A stretch of DNA of 58,060 nt from the NCBI GenBank assembly GCA_947441065.1, contig CANESI010000014.1:1-58060 (forward strand). Direction: 5' to 3'. Positions within the stretch are counted from its first letter, which is position 1; each line of letters begins with the position of its first letter. Below the pieces are notes generated by a model that had not been told where the DNA came from, did not search any database, and saw only the letters and a program-made list of their open reading frames with translations. This DNA comes from Caulobacteraceae bacterium (GTDB taxonomy: Bacteria > Pseudomonadota > Alphaproteobacteria > Caulobacterales > Caulobacteraceae). The position numbers were made by a program, and so were the translations under genes. This document shows positions 30,633 through 41,146 of this stretch, one piece after another.

Positions 30633-31406
30633 TTAAGCCGCCATGGACCCGTCACGCCGATTGGCCGGGATCGACTCATAGATCGTGGGGCGGGCGATGT
30701 TCAGGCGGGCGCGGGCCTGATCGAGGGGTTCAGCGAACAGGCGCTCATAGTCCTGCTCGGCCAGCCATTTAGCCTTCGTACCATTGCGCCAAGCCTGCCA
30801 GATCGCTTTGGCATAGGGCAAACGGGACTTACTTTTCGACAGTTGATAGGCCGCGCCGAGTGCGATGAAGCCAAAACCGAAACTCTTGGTCTGGGCATAG
30901 GAAAAGGCCACAACGCAGCCCTCGCCCAACGCGTCCGTGCCATGACCCGTCAAGACGTGCCAGATATCGTGCACATCTCGCATACGCCGACCATACCAAG
31001 CCACCGGATGGGCGACCTCGATAGAACCATTCACCTTGCGGCTATCTTCGGCAAGGCCATAGGCCGTCAAACCGCGCGGGGCGATGAAGTCGCGATAGGC
31101 CGCGCCGACCGTTCCAGGCGCAAAGCTTGCCACCCAAGCCTGGTCCATCAGACGATGGGAAAGTTCCTCGCGCAGATAGGCCTGACGCCCGCCTTCGGGA
31201 CTGTCGAGCAAGCGCGCATAGCCGCGAGGCGTGGAGCGGCCCGACAGGGCCTGCATGATCAAGAACACCTGTTCGGTGTCTTCCTTATTGGCGATCAGCT
31301 TCTTCAAGGCACGCAAGGCGGCCAAGGGACGGATGCTATAGTCATAGGGCCGGTCAGACACCGACAGTTCGGGCCTTGAGTCTATGGCTAGATCGACAGC
31401 GGTCAT
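30633..31406 (-). CDS. Coq4-like ubiquinone biosynthesis protein
   Basis: 257 residues. The Coq4 metal-binding signature HDxxHx11E is exact: His146, Asp147, His150 and Glu162 in RDVHDIWHVLTGHGTDALGE. Coq4 proteins organise or catalyse late steps of coenzyme Q synthesis at the inner membrane. The internal ATG at 31406 (MTAVDLAIDS) is chosen because AAGGGTGA stands five bases before it; the longer frame would need a TTG with that site inside the coding region. Confidence 0.9.
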   Translation of the reverse strand: MTAVDLAIDSRPELSVSDRPYDYSIRPLAALRALKKLIANKEDTEQVFLIMQALSGRSTPRGYARLLDSPEGGRQAYLREELSHRLMDQAWVASFAPGTVGAAYRDFIAPRGLTAYGLAEDSRKVNGSIEVAHPVAWYGRRMRDVHDIWHVLTGHGTDALGEGCVVAFSYAQTKSFGFGFIALGAAYQLSKSKSRLPYAKAIWQAWRNGTKAKWLAEQDYERLFAEPLDQARARLNIARPTIYESIPANRRDGSMAA

Positions 31407-31508
31407 GATATCACCCTTAAGGAACGGCAAAAGCTGACGCCCCCGTCACTTTTTGTCAAGGGCCATAGCGCTACGGGGTCAATCTAGAAGGGTTTCGAGA
31501 CACTTCAA

Positions 31509-31724
31509 ATGAACGGTCTACGAAAACGCTCAATCAATCTGTCGGGCCACGCTACCTCTGTCGCGTTGGAGCCGGAGTTCTGGGCTGTTCTCGATGCCAT
31601 GGCCGCGGGCCGCGGGCTCAGCCTTGCGGGGCTCATCGGAGAGATTGATCAGGCCCGGCAAGGTCGTCTGCTCGCCTCCGCCTGCCGTGTCGCGGCCCTC
31701 GCGCACAGTGCGCAGCAGCAATAA
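31509..31724 (+). CDS. Ribbon-helix-helix (RHH_4) protein
   Basis: 71 residues. KRSINLSGHATSVALEPEFW followed by LDAMAAGRGLSLAGLIGEID is the typical RHH_4 pattern: a beta ribbon and two helices for DNA binding. Target genes are unknown. It is divergent from coq4 and upstream of uvrD in the same direction, with 98 bp between. Confidence 0.85.
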   Translation: MNGLRKRSINLSGHATSVALEPEFWAVLDAMAAGRGLSLAGLIGEIDQARQGRLLASACRVAALAHSAQQQ

Positions 31725-31822
31725 TCGGCCACGCCCCTTAAGCCCGGCCCGGTCTGTGCTACGTTCGTTCTCATTGCGGCATAGAATCGGCCGGAATTTA
31801 GAGACGCTGCAGGACCATCACC

Positions 31823-34159
31823 TTGACCGACACGCCCTACACACCGCGCATCAGTGACCTGGCTCGGGTCGATCGCGCCCCCATGACGGCGGGCGGCGAT
31901 GACTATCTGGCCGGACTCAATCCTGAACAGCGCCGCGCGGTCGAGGTCACGGATGGCCCGGTTCTGGTGCTGGCGGGCGCTGGCACAGGCAAGACGCGGG
32001 TTCTGACGACGCGTCTAGCCCATATTCTCTCAACCAACCGCGCCCGGCCTTGGGAGATCTTGGCCGTCACCTTCACCAACAAGGCCGCCCGCGAGATGCG
32101 CGAGCGGATCACCCATCTGATCGGGCCTCAGGCCGAGGGGCTGCGCTGGCTCGGCACCTTCCACTCCGTCGCCGCTCAAATCCTGCGCAAACATGCCGAG
32201 CTGGTCGGGTTGAAATCCACCTACACCATCATCGATAATGATGATCAGGAACGGCTGATCAAGCAGGTGCTCGAGGCCGAAAATATCGATGCCAAACGCT
32301 GGCCCGCCAAGCTGATGAACAGCCTGATCGACCATTGGAAGAACCGGGGCTGGACGCCGGACAAGGTGCCTGCCGGTGAAAGCGCCCAGTTCGGCAATAA
32401 TCAGGGCGAGCGGGTCTATAGCCTCTATCAGGACCGGCTTCGGGTACTGAACGCCTGTGATTTTGGTGACCTGTTGCTGCACAACCTGACCCTGTTCACC
32501 AAACATCCTGATGTGCTGGCCGAATATCACGACCGGTTCCGCTATGTGCTGGTGGACGAATATCAGGATACCAATGTCGCCCAATATCTGTGGCTGAGGC
32601 TGCTCGCCCAAGCCCGTCAAAATGTCTGCTGTGTCGGGGATGATGACCAGTCGATCTATGGCTGGCGCGGCGCAGAGGTGGACAATATTCTGCGTTTTGA
32701 GCGTGACTTTCCCGGCGCGACCGTGATCCGGTTGGAGCGCAACTATCGCTCGACCGAGCACATTCTCGCCGCCGCCAGCGGCCTGATCCGCGCCAATAAG
32801 GACCGGCTGGGCAAGACCCTGTGGACCGAGGCCATGGGCGGCGAAAAGGTGCGGGTGCGCGGGGTCTGGGACGGCGAGGCCGAAAGCCGCTTGATCGCCG
32901 AGGAGATCGAGGTCTGGCGCCGAAAGGGCCGCAAGCTGAAAGAGTGCGCTATTCTGGTTCGGGCCTCGTTCCAGATGCGGGCCTTTGAAGAGCGGTTCGT
33001 GCTGTTGTCCCTGCCCTATACGGTCGTCGGCGGTCCGCGCTTCTTTGAACGGGCTGAAATCCGTGACGCCCACGCCTATCTGCGGCTGGTTCAGTCGCCC
33101 GATGATGATCTGGCCTTTGAGCGCATCGTCAATACGCCCAAGCGCGGCATTGGTGACACCTCGGTGTCTAAGCTGCTCCAGATTGCCCGCCTGACCGGTG
33201 TTTCGGCCATGACCGCAGCGCGCCAGATCATTGGCACGGACGAGCTACCGGCCCGTACCCGCACGGCCCTATCGACCTTCATCCGCGACCTCGACCGCTG
33301 GCGCAGCGAACAGGCCGTCTCGGACCATCAGCGCCTGTTGGAAACCATCCTCGAGGAAAGCGGCTACACGGACATGCTGCGCGCCGACAAGGGCCCGCAA
33401 AGCCAGACAAGGCTAGAGAACCTCAAGGAGCTCGTCCAGTCCATGAGCGCCTTTGATGATCTTCAGACCTATCTGGAGCATGTGTCGTTGGTCATGGATA
33501 TTGACCGGGGCGCAGGCGACGATGCCATCCAGATCATGACCCTGCACGGGGCCAAGGGGCTGGAGTTCCCGCTCGTGTTCCTGCCCGGCTGGGAAGAGGG
33601 CGTGTTCCCCTCGCAGCGCTCGATGGATGATAAGGGCGAGAAGGGTCTCGAAGAGGAGCGCCGGCTGGCCTATGTCGGCATCACCCGCGCCCGCGAAGAG
33701 GCCCGTATCTCCTTTGTCGCCAATCGTCAGGTCTATGGCCGCTGGACCTCGCAGCTGCCTAGCCGCTTTGTGGATGAACTGCCCCCCGCCAGCGTCGAGG
33801 CCTCCAGCGAGACCGGCTATTACGGCGGCGGTCCGGGCATGCAGCAGCAGACCAGCCGCTGGGATGATGCGCCAAGCTTTGGCTCTGGCTACACCTCACC
33901 GGGCTGGAAACGGGCCCAGGAAAATGCCCGCACCGCCCCCTCCCCGGCTCGGCCACGCAATATGGTCATCGAAGGCGAAGGCCGTCTGGTCGCTGTGTCC
34001 GACGGCGCCGCGACCAGCAAATACAACCGCGGCGACCGGGTCTTTCACATCAAGTTCGGCTATGGTCTGGTGCGCGCCGTCGAAGGCAACAAGCTGACCG
34101 TGGCCTTCGACAAGGCCGGTGAGAAAAAGGTGATCGATAGTTTTGTCGAGGCCGGATAG
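31823..34159 (+). CDS. uvrD: ATP-dependent DNA helicase UvrD/PcrA
   Basis: 778 residues of a superfamily 1A 3'-5' helicase for nucleotide excision and mismatch repair. Walker A GAGTGKT is at 52-58, [14 protein letters not shown] follows, then [40 protein letters not shown] and [10 protein letters not shown]. The C-terminal [16 protein letters not shown] is the PcrA/UvrD Tudor-like domain that binds RNA polymerase. The start shown is a TTG with AGGA eight bases upstream; an ATG at 31883 ([16 protein letters not shown]) would also give a complete helicase. No SOS box is seen. Confidence 0.94.
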   Translation: MTDTPYTPRISDLARVDRAPMTAGGDDYLAGLNPEQRRAVEVTDGPVLVLAGAGTGKTRVLTTRLAHILSTNRARPWEILAVTFTNKAAREMRERITHLIGPQAEGLRWLGTFHSVAAQILRKHAELVGLKSTYTIIDNDDQERLIKQVLEAENIDAKRWPAKLMNSLIDHWKNRGWTPDKVPAGESAQFGNNQGERVYSLYQDRLRVLNACDFGDLLLHNLTLFTKHPDVLAEYHDRFRYVLVDEYQDTNVAQYLWLRLLAQARQNVCCVGDDDQSIYGWRGAEVDNILRFERDFPGATVIRLERNYRSTEHILAAASGLIRANKDRLGKTLWTEAMGGEKVRVRGVWDGEAESRLIAEEIEVWRRKGRKLKECAILVRASFQMRAFEERFVLLSLPYTVVGGPRFFERAEIRDAHAYLRLVQSPDDDLAFERIVNTPKRGIGDTSVSKLLQIARLTGVSAMTAARQIIGTDELPARTRTALSTFIRDLDRWRSEQAVSDHQRLLETILEESGYTDMLRADKGPQSQTRLENLKELVQSMSAFDDLQTYLEHVSLVMDIDRGAGDDAIQIMTLHGAKGLEFPLVFLPGWEEGVFPSQRSMDDKGEKGLEEERRLAYVGITRAREEARISFVANRQVYGRWTSQLPSRFVDELPPASVEASSETGYYGGGPGMQQQTSRWDDAPSFGSGYTSPGWKRAQENARTAPSPARPRNMVIEGEGRLVAVSDGAATSKYNRGDRVFHIKFGYGLVRAVEGNKLTVAFDKAGEKKVIDSFVEAG

Positions 34160-34289
34160 GCCGGTTTTCACAGGTGAAAACTCTCGACCTTGTGTTTTTG
34201 AGACTTTCCGGCTATCCTCTACCCCCCGAACGATGAGCCCGCGATCGGAACTCCCCTTCCCCTTGGGCGACCTTGAGCAAAAATCCGTT

Positions 34290-34763
34290 ATGGAAAAAGT
34301 GCCTATGACCGGCGGGGGCTACCAAGCTCTCGACGTGGAACTGAAGCGTTTGAAGACGCAGGAACGGCCGAGTGTCATCGCTGCGATTTCAGAAGCGCGC
34401 AGCCACGGCGATCTGTCGGAAAATGCTGAATACCATGCCGCAAAAGAGCGTCAGGGTTTCATCGAAGGTCGCATCGCGGAGATCGAGGATAAGATCGCCC
34501 GGGCTCAGGTCATCGACGTGTCGAAACTGTCCGGTAAGCAGGTTAAGTTCGGCGCGACGGTGAGCCTCGTCGACGAGGATACCGAAGAGGCGACCCGCTA
34601 TCAGATCGTTGGCGAACATGAGGCCGATGTGAAGCAGGGCCGCATCTCGATCACCGCCCCCTTGGCGCGCGGCATGATCGGCAAGGAAGTTGGCGACGTG
34701 GTAGAGATCATCTCGCCCGGCGGCGTCAAATCCTACGAGATCATGAAGGTTGAGTGGATCTAG
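34290..34763 (+). CDS. greA: Transcription elongation factor GreA
   Basis: 157 residues, the normal GreA length. It enters the RNA polymerase secondary channel and promotes cleavage of backtracked RNA. The N-terminal coiled coil carries the acidic tip in [20 protein letters not shown], and the C-terminal domain contains SPLA-like [15 protein letters not shown] chose ATG 34290 ([18 protein letters not shown]) over a longer frame because it matches the family N-terminus. Confidence 0.95.
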   Translation: MEKVPMTGGGYQALDVELKRLKTQERPSVIAAISEARSHGDLSENAEYHAAKERQGFIEGRIAEIEDKIARAQVIDVSKLSGKQVKFGATVSLVDEDTEEATRYQIVGEHEADVKQGRISITAPLARGMIGKEVGDVVEIISPGGVKSYEIMKVEWI

Positions 34764-34800
34764 GGCGGCCTAGCGCCCCCTTGGTTCGCCCCTCCTGTTT

Positions 34801-35787
34801 GTGAGCGATACCCCTCTGATCATTTGGGCCCTGTCTGATGGACGGGCAGGCATCCAAACCCAAGCGGTGGGTTTGGCAGAAGCCTTAGCGCGCCACTATC
34901 GCGCCATTGGGCGCACGGTCGAGGTCCAGATCAAGACCGTCGCTTGGAAGGGGATCATCGGTCGGCTTCCCGCCCTGATGAACCTGTTCCCGCGCCGCAG
35001 CCTGACGCCGCAATCAGACATCCAAGCCCCGTGGCCGGACATCTGGATTGCCGCTGGGCGCGCCACCTTGGCCCTGTCGATCCGCATGAAACGCTGGTCG
35101 GGGGGCAAGACCTATGTGGTCCAGATCCAAGACCCGCGCCTGCCGCACCATCTGTTCGATCTGGTCGTGCCGCCCAAGCATGATCGGCTGTCCGGTGACA
35201 ATGTCCTGCCTATCTGCGGATCACCCCATCGGGTGACACCCGAGCGGCTTGCGAGCGAGTTGGTTCGGTTTAAGGCCATCATCGACCCCCTGCCCGGCCC
35301 GCGCGTTGCCGTCCTGATCGGCGGTAAGTCCAAGGCCTTTGACCTGTCGCCAGAAAGGGCGGCCGCCATGGCCCATGACATATTGGAGCCGCTTGAGCAG
35401 GTCGGCGGAAGCCTTATGATGACCTTCTCGCGCCGGACACCTGACAAGGCCCGCGCCATCCTGACGGCGCGCCTGCGCCACCTTCCCGGCATCATCTGGG
35501 ATGGCGAGGGCGACAATCCCTATTTCGCCTTCTTGGGCGCTGCCGATTTTGTGTTGGTCACCGAAGATTCCACCAATATGGCCACCGAAGCCGCCTCGAC
35601 CGGAAAGCCCGTTTTCATCCTCAAGATGGACGGTCAGAGCCTCAAATTCCGCCTGTTCCACGAGGAATTGCGCCAGATCGGGGCGACCCGGCCCTATGAG
35701 GGCCTGCTGCAGAGCTTTTCCTATGAGCCGCTTCAGGAAACCGAACGGGTCGCAGCTGAGATCGTCTCGCGCCGCGCGCAGGATTAG
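34801..35787 (+). CDS. ELM1 / DUF1022 family protein
   Basis: 328 residues starting from GTG. The opening IWALSDGRAGIQTQAVGLAEAL, the HYVVQIQDPRLP-like middle and FVLVTEDSTNMATEAASTGKPVF near the C-terminus are typical of the mitochondrial-fission ELM1-like family, which has a glycosyltransferase-B-like fold. The bacterial role is unknown. It follows greA by 37 bp. Confidence 0.85.
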   Translation: MSDTPLIIWALSDGRAGIQTQAVGLAEALARHYRAIGRTVEVQIKTVAWKGIIGRLPALMNLFPRRSLTPQSDIQAPWPDIWIAAGRATLALSIRMKRWSGGKTYVVQIQDPRLPHHLFDLVVPPKHDRLSGDNVLPICGSPHRVTPERLASELVRFKAIIDPLPGPRVAVLIGGKSKAFDLSPERAAAMAHDILEPLEQVGGSLMMTFSRRTPDKARAILTARLRHLPGIIWDGEGDNPYFAFLGAADFVLVTEDSTNMATEAASTGKPVFILKMDGQSLKFRLFHEELRQIGATRPYEGLLQSFSYEPLQETERVAAEIVSRRAQD

Positions 35788-35875
35788 GTGCCCGCCTCGT
35801 CGCGCACACAATCGTGATAGAATTGTGAAAAATCCGCTTTTCAGGTCGCCGTCAGAGGCCTATATCTTTTCCACA

Positions 35876-35902
35876 GGCTTTTGCTCACTTCCAGCAAAAG
35901 CC
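35876..35902. other. Perfect 10-bp hairpin in the nadA leader region
   Basis: GGCTTTTGCT and AGCAAAAGCC pair perfectly around a 7-base loop. No T-run follows on the plus strand, so it is not a standard terminator. It lies between the ELM1-like gene and the nadA operator. Function unknown. Confidence 0.5.
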
Positions 35903-35949
35903 CGGATCGCTGGTCGCCTATGGCGCTCAGCGCTTTTTACGCCCCACTA

Positions 35950-35966
35950 ATGCTCATATTGAGCAT
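35950..35966. promoter_or_regulatory. Palindromic operator upstream of nadABC
   Basis: ATGCTCA-TAT-TGAGCAT is a perfect 7-bp inverted repeat with a 3-base centre, ending 12 bases before the nadA ATG and touching its AAGG ribosome site. Its location fits a repressor of NAD synthesis. In alphaproteobacteria NadQ or NrtR-type repressors control nadABC; which one binds here is inference. Confidence 0.7.
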
Positions 35967-35978
35967 AAGGATAAGACC

Positions 35979-37064
35979 ATGGCTGACGGATTTGCCGGTT
36001 TTGAATTTACCCCTGAGGTCGAGGCCCAGACCCGCCCCCTGTGGGAAAAGGTCAAGGCGCGGGTCACGCCGCTGGAATGGCGTCTGCAGGCCCCGTTGAT
36101 CGCGGCGATCAATCGGCTCAAGGCTGAGAAGAACGCTGTAATCTTAGCGCACAACTATATGACGCCTGAGATTTTCCACGGGGTCGGCGACTATGTTGGC
36201 GATAGCCTCGGACTGGCCCGCGAGGCCGCGCGCTGCGATGCCAAGATTATCGTTCAGGCCGGTGTGCACTTCATGGCCGAGACCTCCAAGATCTTGGCCC
36301 CCGACAAGACCGTCCTGATCCCTGACCTCTTGGCGGGCTGTTCGCTGGCCTCGTCGATCACGGGAGCCGATGTGCGCCTGATCAAGCAGCGCTATCCGGG
36401 CATTCCTGTGGTCACCTATGTCAACACCACCGCCGAGGTGAAGGCCGAGACCGACATCTGCTGTACCTCGGCCAATGCCGTACAGGTCGTGGAGCATGTG
36501 GCGCGCGAATGGGGTGTCGATCGGGTTATCCTGATCCCCGACGAGTTCCTCGCCCGCAATGTCGCCCGCCAGACCGACATCAAGATCATCGCTTGGGCGG
36601 GACGCTGCGAGGTCCATGAGCGGTTTACGGCGGCAGACATTCTCGAATTGAAAGCCGCCTATCCCGAGGCCCAGATCTTGGCCCACCCGGAATGCCCCGC
36701 CGAGGTTTTGGAGGTCTCCGACTTTGCCGGATCGACAGCGGCCATGTCGGACTATGTGATGAGCCGCAGGCCCAAGCAGGTGGTTTTGATTACCGAGTGC
36801 TCAATGGCCGACAATGTCGCCTGTGACGCGCCCGACACGGAGTTTCTGCGGCCCTGCAACCTTTGCCCGCACATGAAACGCATCAGCCTTGAGAACATCT
36901 ATGAGGCCCTGCTGCATGACCGCTATGAGGTCACGGTGGCGACCGACATGGCCGACCGGGCGAGACTGGCCGTGCAGCGGATGATCGATATGCCGCCGCT
37001 GGCGATCCCGGCCCGCTATGATCTGGTCAAGGCCCGTCACCATGTCGATGTCGAACTGATCTGA
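35979..37064 (+). CDS. nadA: Quinolinate synthase A
   Basis: 361 residues. The [4Fe-4S] enzyme condenses iminoaspartate with dihydroxyacetone phosphate. Cluster cysteines are visible at Cys121 ([10 protein letters not shown]), in [10 protein letters not shown] and in [27 protein letters not shown] and [10 protein letters not shown] mark the first repeat of the fold. First gene of a nadA-nadB-nadC operon. Confidence 0.96.
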   Translation: MADGFAGFEFTPEVEAQTRPLWEKVKARVTPLEWRLQAPLIAAINRLKAEKNAVILAHNYMTPEIFHGVGDYVGDSLGLAREAARCDAKIIVQAGVHFMAETSKILAPDKTVLIPDLLAGCSLASSITGADVRLIKQRYPGIPVVTYVNTTAEVKAETDICCTSANAVQVVEHVAREWGVDRVILIPDEFLARNVARQTDIKIIAWAGRCEVHERFTAADILELKAAYPEAQILAHPECPAEVLEVSDFAGSTAAMSDYVMSRRPKQVVLITECSMADNVACDAPDTEFLRPCNLCPHMKRISLENIYEALLHDRYEVTVATDMADRARLAVQRMIDMPPLAIPARYDLVKARHHVDVELI

Positions 37065-37071
37065 CAGAGTG

Positions 37072-38601
37072 ATGACCATGCCCTCCTCCCCTCTGCTGGT
37101 GATCGGCGCAGGCCTTGCGGGGCTGACAGCGGCCTTGGCTGCGGCTCCGCGCCGGGTGGTGGTCCTATCGACAGGGCCGCTGGGTCAGGACTGTTCATCG
37201 GCCTGGGCCCAGGGCGGGATTGCTGCCGCCCTATCGCAAGGCGATGAGCCCGCCTTTCACGCCGCCGATACGGTTGCGGCGGGTGCAGGCCTCGTCGATC
37301 CAGCGATGGCCGATATTCTCACGCGCGAGGGACCAGACGCCGTCCGGACCTTGGCCAGCCTTGGCGTGCCCTTTGACCGGGATTCGAACCACGGCTTTGC
37401 CCAGAGCCTAGAGGCCGCCCACTCCCGCCCCCGCGTCGCGCGGGTGAAGGGCGATCAGGCGGGGCAGGAAATATTACGCAGCGTTATCGCAGCTGTTCGC
37501 GCCTGCCCCTCCATTGAGGTTCTGGAGCGGGCCGCCGTTCGGGCTCTGGTCCAAGATGTCAGCGGGCGGGTTCGCGGGGCCTTGGTTGAGCAAAATGGCC
37601 AGATCCAGACGATCCTTGCCGATGCCGTGATCTTGGCGGCGGGGGGTCTTGGCGGGCTCTATGATGTCACAACCAATCCCCACAGCCTTCGCGGCGAAGC
37701 CATGGCGCTGGCAGCCATAGCCGGCGCGGTGATCGCCGATCCAGAGTTTGTCCAGTTCCACCCGACCGCCATCGACATCGGCCTCGACCCAGCGCCTTTG
37801 GCCACCGAGGCCTTGCGCGGTGACGGCGCGCGCTTGATTGACGCTGAGGGCCACCCCTTCATGGCCCGTCATCATCCCCTAGGCGACCTCGCGCCGCGCG
37901 ATGTGGTGGCCCGTGCGATCCACGAGCAGCGTCTTAAGGGCCACGGGGCCTTCCTTGATGCGCGTCAGGCCATAGGCGATCATTTCCCCGAGATGTTCCC
38001 CACCGTCTTTGCCGCCTGTATGGGCGCGGGGATCGATCCTCGCCTTCAGCCCATCCCTGTAGCGACCGCCGCGCACTATCATATGGGCGGGGTCTGGACC
38101 GACGCCGATGGCCGTACCAGCCTTGCGGGCCTGTTCGCCGCTGGAGAATGCGCCAGCACAGGCGTCCACGGGGCCAACCGCCTCGCCTCCAACTCCCTGC
38201 TGGAAGCGGCCGTCTTCGGAGCCCGCGCCGGGCGGGCAGCAGCGCAGGAGGCCTCGTCGGACCCGACTTGTGCGATCCTTCCAACCCATGCCGCACCGGC
38301 CTTGCCGGATGGTGCGATCAAGGACCTTCGCCGCGCCGTGGGGCTCTATGCGGGTGTCGTGCGCGACCGGCAGGGTCTGACCCACCTCTTGAGCCTGATC
38401 GATGGGATGGAGGGCCGATACGGCCCGGCCTTGCCTCTGATCGCTACACGTTTGGTGGCGACCTGCGCCCTGATGCGCACTGAGAGTCGGGGCAGTCACA
38501 GCCGCTCTGACTATCCGCAAACAGATGAGGTCGCCTGTCGAACCCTCACCACCCTGAGCCAACTCTTGGCCAAGGCTCCGATAAAGGCTGCCGCTGAATG
38601 A
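37072..38601 (+). CDS. nadB: L-aspartate oxidase
   Basis: About 509 residues of an FAD flavoprotein that makes iminoaspartate. The GAGLAGLTAALAAA dinucleotide motif is near residue 13, followed by SSAWAQGGIAAAL, HSRPRVARVKGDQ, VQFHPTAIDI and GECASTGVHGANRLASNSLLE. GTG 37069, ATG 37072 and ATG 37078 are alternative starts within four codons. It begins 4-7 bp after nadA and its stop overlaps the nadC start. Confidence 0.95.
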   Translation: MTMPSSPLLVIGAGLAGLTAALAAAPRRVVVLSTGPLGQDCSSAWAQGGIAAALSQGDEPAFHAADTVAAGAGLVDPAMADILTREGPDAVRTLASLGVPFDRDSNHGFAQSLEAAHSRPRVARVKGDQAGQEILRSVIAAVRACPSIEVLERAAVRALVQDVSGRVRGALVEQNGQIQTILADAVILAAGGLGGLYDVTTNPHSLRGEAMALAAIAGAVIADPEFVQFHPTAIDIGLDPAPLATEALRGDGARLIDAEGHPFMARHHPLGDLAPRDVVARAIHEQRLKGHGAFLDARQAIGDHFPEMFPTVFAACMGAGIDPRLQPIPVATAAHYHMGGVWTDADGRTSLAGLFAAGECASTGVHGANRLASNSLLEAAVFGARAGRAAAQEASSDPTCAILPTHAAPALPDGAIKDLRRAVGLYAGVVRDRQGLTHLLSLIDGMEGRYGPALPLIATRLVATCALMRTESRGSHSRSDYPQTDEVACRTLTTLSQLLAKAPIKAAAE

Positions 38602-39446
38602 GCATCACCGCCCTGCCGGATCTGATCATTGATCCAATCGTCCGCGCCGCCTTAGCCGAAGATCTGGGCCGGGCCGGAGATGTCACGGCGGCGGCCTGTA
38701 TCCCCGCGGATGCCCGCCTGTCGGTCGTCTTTCGTCCGCGTAGCGCTGGCCGGATTGCGGGACTGGACTGCGCCCGCCTCGCCTTCGCAGCCCTCGATCC
38801 CGCCTTGAGCTTTACTGTCGAGATTGGGGACGGTCAGGATGCCGACGCCGGTCAGATCATCGCCAGAGCCAGCGGCGGTGCACGTCAAATCCTTTCGGCA
38901 GAACGGGTTGCTCTCAACCTTCTCGGCCGTCTCAGCGGGGTGGCTAGCCTGACCGCTCGCTATGTCAAAGAGGTCGAGGGCACCGGCGCGCGCATCACCT
39001 GCACGCGCAAGACCACGCCGGGCCTAAGGGCGCTGGAAAAGTACGCCGTGCGCTGCGGCGGCGCGATCAACCATCGCTTTGGGCTCGATGACGCTATCCT
39101 GATCAAGGACAATCACGTCGCAGCCTGCGGCGGCGTCGGCAAGGCGCTAGAGCGGGCACGCGCCCATGCCGGGCACCTGATGAAGATCGAGGTCGAGGTT
39201 GACGGACTGGACCAACTTGACGAGGCCCTCGCCTACGCCCCCGACGTGATCATGCTCGATAATTTCAGCCTCGCTGATCTGGCCACCGCCGTAGCCCGCG
39301 CCAAGGGCAAGGCCGTGTTGGAGGCTTCAGGCGGGGTCAACCTCACCACCGTGCGCGCCATTGCCGAGACGGGCGTGGATGTGATTTCGGTTGGTGCCCT
39401 GACCCATTCGGCCCCGGTTCTGGATATAGGCCTCGACGCAGAATGA
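38598..39446 (+). CDS. nadC: Nicotinate-nucleotide pyrophosphorylase (carboxylating)
   Basis: 282 residues. It converts quinolinate and PRPP to nicotinate mononucleotide. Signatures are EDLGRAGDVTAAACIP, ERVALNLLGRLSGVASLT, TCTRKTTPGLRALEKYAVRCGGAINHR and DAILIKDNHV, with the ASGGVNLTTV phosphate loop near the end. The start overlaps nadB by ATGA, indicating coupled translation. Confidence 0.96.
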   Translation: MSITALPDLIIDPIVRAALAEDLGRAGDVTAAACIPADARLSVVFRPRSAGRIAGLDCARLAFAALDPALSFTVEIGDGQDADAGQIIARASGGARQILSAERVALNLLGRLSGVASLTARYVKEVEGTGARITCTRKTTPGLRALEKYAVRCGGAINHRFGLDDAILIKDNHVAACGGVGKALERARAHAGHLMKIEVEVDGLDQLDEALAYAPDVIMLDNFSLADLATAVARAKGKAVLEASGGVNLTTVRAIAETGVDVISVGALTHSAPVLDIGLDAE

Positions 39447-39453
39447 GCGTCGG

Positions 39454-39909
39454 CTAGCCCCGTCCCCGATAGGGGGCAACGCCGGGATCGGGGACCCATA
39501 GACCCTCTGGCGCCGCGCCGGTCTGATAGAAGACATCGATAGGAATGCCGCCGCGCGGATACCAATAGCCGCCGATCCTGAGCCAGCGGGGCGCAGCGAT
39601 CTCAACGATCTTCTTGGCGATGCCGACCGTGCAGTCCTCGTGAAAGGCGCCGTGGTTGCGGAAACTGCCCAGATAGAGTTTCAAACTCTTGGACTCGATC
39701 AGCCACTGATCTGGCGCATAGTCGATGACCAGATGGGCAAAGTCCGGCTGTCCCGTCACTGGGCAAAGGGATGTAAATTCAGGCACGGCGAAGCGGGCGA
39801 GATAGAGCGTGTCCGGATGCGGATTGGGCACGCGCTCGAGGATCGCAGTTTCCGGGCTGTCGAAGCCGCGGATCTCGCGGCCAAGCTGGGTCAGATCAAG
39901 GTCGGTCAT
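39454..39909 (-). CDS. queF: NADPH-dependent 7-cyano-7-deazaguanine reductase
   Basis: 151 residues, the short unimodular QueF of the queuosine pathway, reducing preQ0 to preQ1. The catalytic Cys49 and Asp56 lie in [14 protein letters not shown], the QueF motif [20 protein letters not shown] follows, and [11 protein letters not shown] ends the core. The ATG at 39909 ([10 protein letters not shown]) is preferred to an upstream in-frame TTG. Convergent with nadC, 7 bp between. Confidence 0.94.
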   Translation of the reverse strand: MTDLDLTQLGREIRGFDSPETAILERVPNPHPDTLYLARFAVPEFTSLCPVTGQPDFAHLVIDYAPDQWLIESKSLKLYLGSFRNHGAFHEDCTVGIAKKIVEIAAPRWLRIGGYWYPRGGIPIDVFYQTGAAPEGLWVPDPGVAPYRGRG

Positions 39910-40029
39910 GGGCAAGGGTTAGCGCCCTGACAGCCAATCTGCAACCGTCTGAAGCTCTCGTTGCACAAGACAAGGCCGCGACGGCTCGCTATCAATAGGC
40001 AAATCAACAGAACCATGGGGAACAGAGCG

Positions 40030-40833
40030 ATGTCAGGACAGGATTTTGCAGGATCAGTGATCGTTGTCACAGGAGCCTCGACGGGCCTTGGGCGTGCCAT
40101 CGCCGTTGAGACCGCCGGACGCGGCGCTCAGGTGGTGATCATCAACTATGCCAATAGCGCCGCCGAAGCCGACGAAACCGCCCGGATGGTGATCGAGGCG
40201 GGCGCTGAGGCCGTTCTCGTCAAGGCCGATGTCGGACAGGATGAGGGCTGCAAGACCATCGTCGAGGCCGCCGCCCGCTTTGGCAAGATTGATGCCCTGT
40301 TCAACAATGCCGGGATCACCAAATTCGCACCCGACCATAGCGATCTGGACGCTGTGTCGATGGACGACTTCCTGCGCCTCTATCAGGTCAATGTGGTCGG
40401 AGCCTTTATGATGATCCGGGCCGCACGGTCCTTGCTGGAGGCTGGCCCCCGCGCCGGGTCAGTGGTCAATACCTCCTCTATCGCCGCTGTGACCGGCATC
40501 GGCTCGTCCGTTCCCTATGCCGCATCCAAAGGGGCCCTGACGACCATGACCCTGTCGCTTGCCCGCGCCTTGGCGCCGAAGATCCGAGTGAACGCGGTTT
40601 GCCCGGGCTTTATTGACACACCCTGGTTCGAAAAGGGCATCCCCGCCCAGACGGTGGAACGGATGCGTCAGGGTGTTGCGGCCTCGACACCCCTGAAAGC
40701 GGCGTCCACGGCCGAGGATATTGCCGGTGCTGCCGTGTTCTTTGCCTCGCCAGCCGCCCGCCACGTGACCGGTGAGACCCTGCTGGTCGACGCTGGAACG
40801 CACCTCGGAATGGCCAGTCTGAGCATGCGCTGA
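40030..40833 (+). CDS. Short-chain dehydrogenase/reductase
   Basis: 267 residues. The Rossmann motif TGASTGLGRAIA begins near residue 17. The NNAG motif (ALFNNAG), catalytic Ser in NTSSIAAVTG and YAASKG with Tyr/Lys are all present. The sequence is FabG-like but no acyl-carrier or other pathway gene is adjacent, so the substrate is unknown. The ATG at 40030 with GGGGA nine bases upstream is preferred; ATG 40015 is an alternative. Confidence 0.88.
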   Translation: MSGQDFAGSVIVVTGASTGLGRAIAVETAGRGAQVVIINYANSAAEADETARMVIEAGAEAVLVKADVGQDEGCKTIVEAAARFGKIDALFNNAGITKFAPDHSDLDAVSMDDFLRLYQVNVVGAFMMIRAARSLLEAGPRAGSVVNTSSIAAVTGIGSSVPYAASKGALTTMTLSLARALAPKIRVNAVCPGFIDTPWFEKGIPAQTVERMRQGVAASTPLKAASTAEDIAGAAVFFASPAARHVTGETLLVDAGTHLGMASLSMR

Positions 40834-41146
40834 GCCTTTCTCGCTCACTATTTGGGCAGGAGGCTTTTAATCGGCTCAGAAATTAGACAAGTGGCAACCG
40901 TGTCCGCTCTTGGGCGGAGATGGCATTGATGTCTGCCCCATCGAGTCAGACTGTTGTCTTGCGGTGCAGCGAAGATCATGCGCGCATCGGTCACACGGCC
41001 CGATAAATATGCAACAGTCGACCCGTTAGGATGTATCTGAAGAGGTTGAATTAGGACCACCTTAACCTTACCTATCGTCCGTATAGGGCCTGATAAGGCA
41101 CAGGGCCTAACTCAGGCCATCGCTTTAAAAATCTGGGGAAAATCCA
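40834..41146. other. 313-bp intergenic region, no gene seen
   Basis: Leader of the porin gene. I see no credible coding frame, tRNA or strong hairpin. A 70-residue minus-strand frame here has no ribosome site and unusual composition and is rejected. The porin ATG is preceded by GGGGAAAA. The length suggests a long untranslated leader or distal regulatory sites. Confidence 0.5.

Noticed and set aside
31760-31780. GTTC half-sites upstream of uvrD as an SOS box
   Set aside because: The two GTTC are directly adjacent, without the 7-base spacing of the LexA operator.
34764-34785. Possible terminator after greA (GGGCG and CGCCC)
   Set aside because: The stem is only five pairs and no T-run follows.
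40848-41060. 70-codon minus-strand frame in the porin leader
   Set aside because: No ribosome site, unusual composition and no similarity that I recognise.
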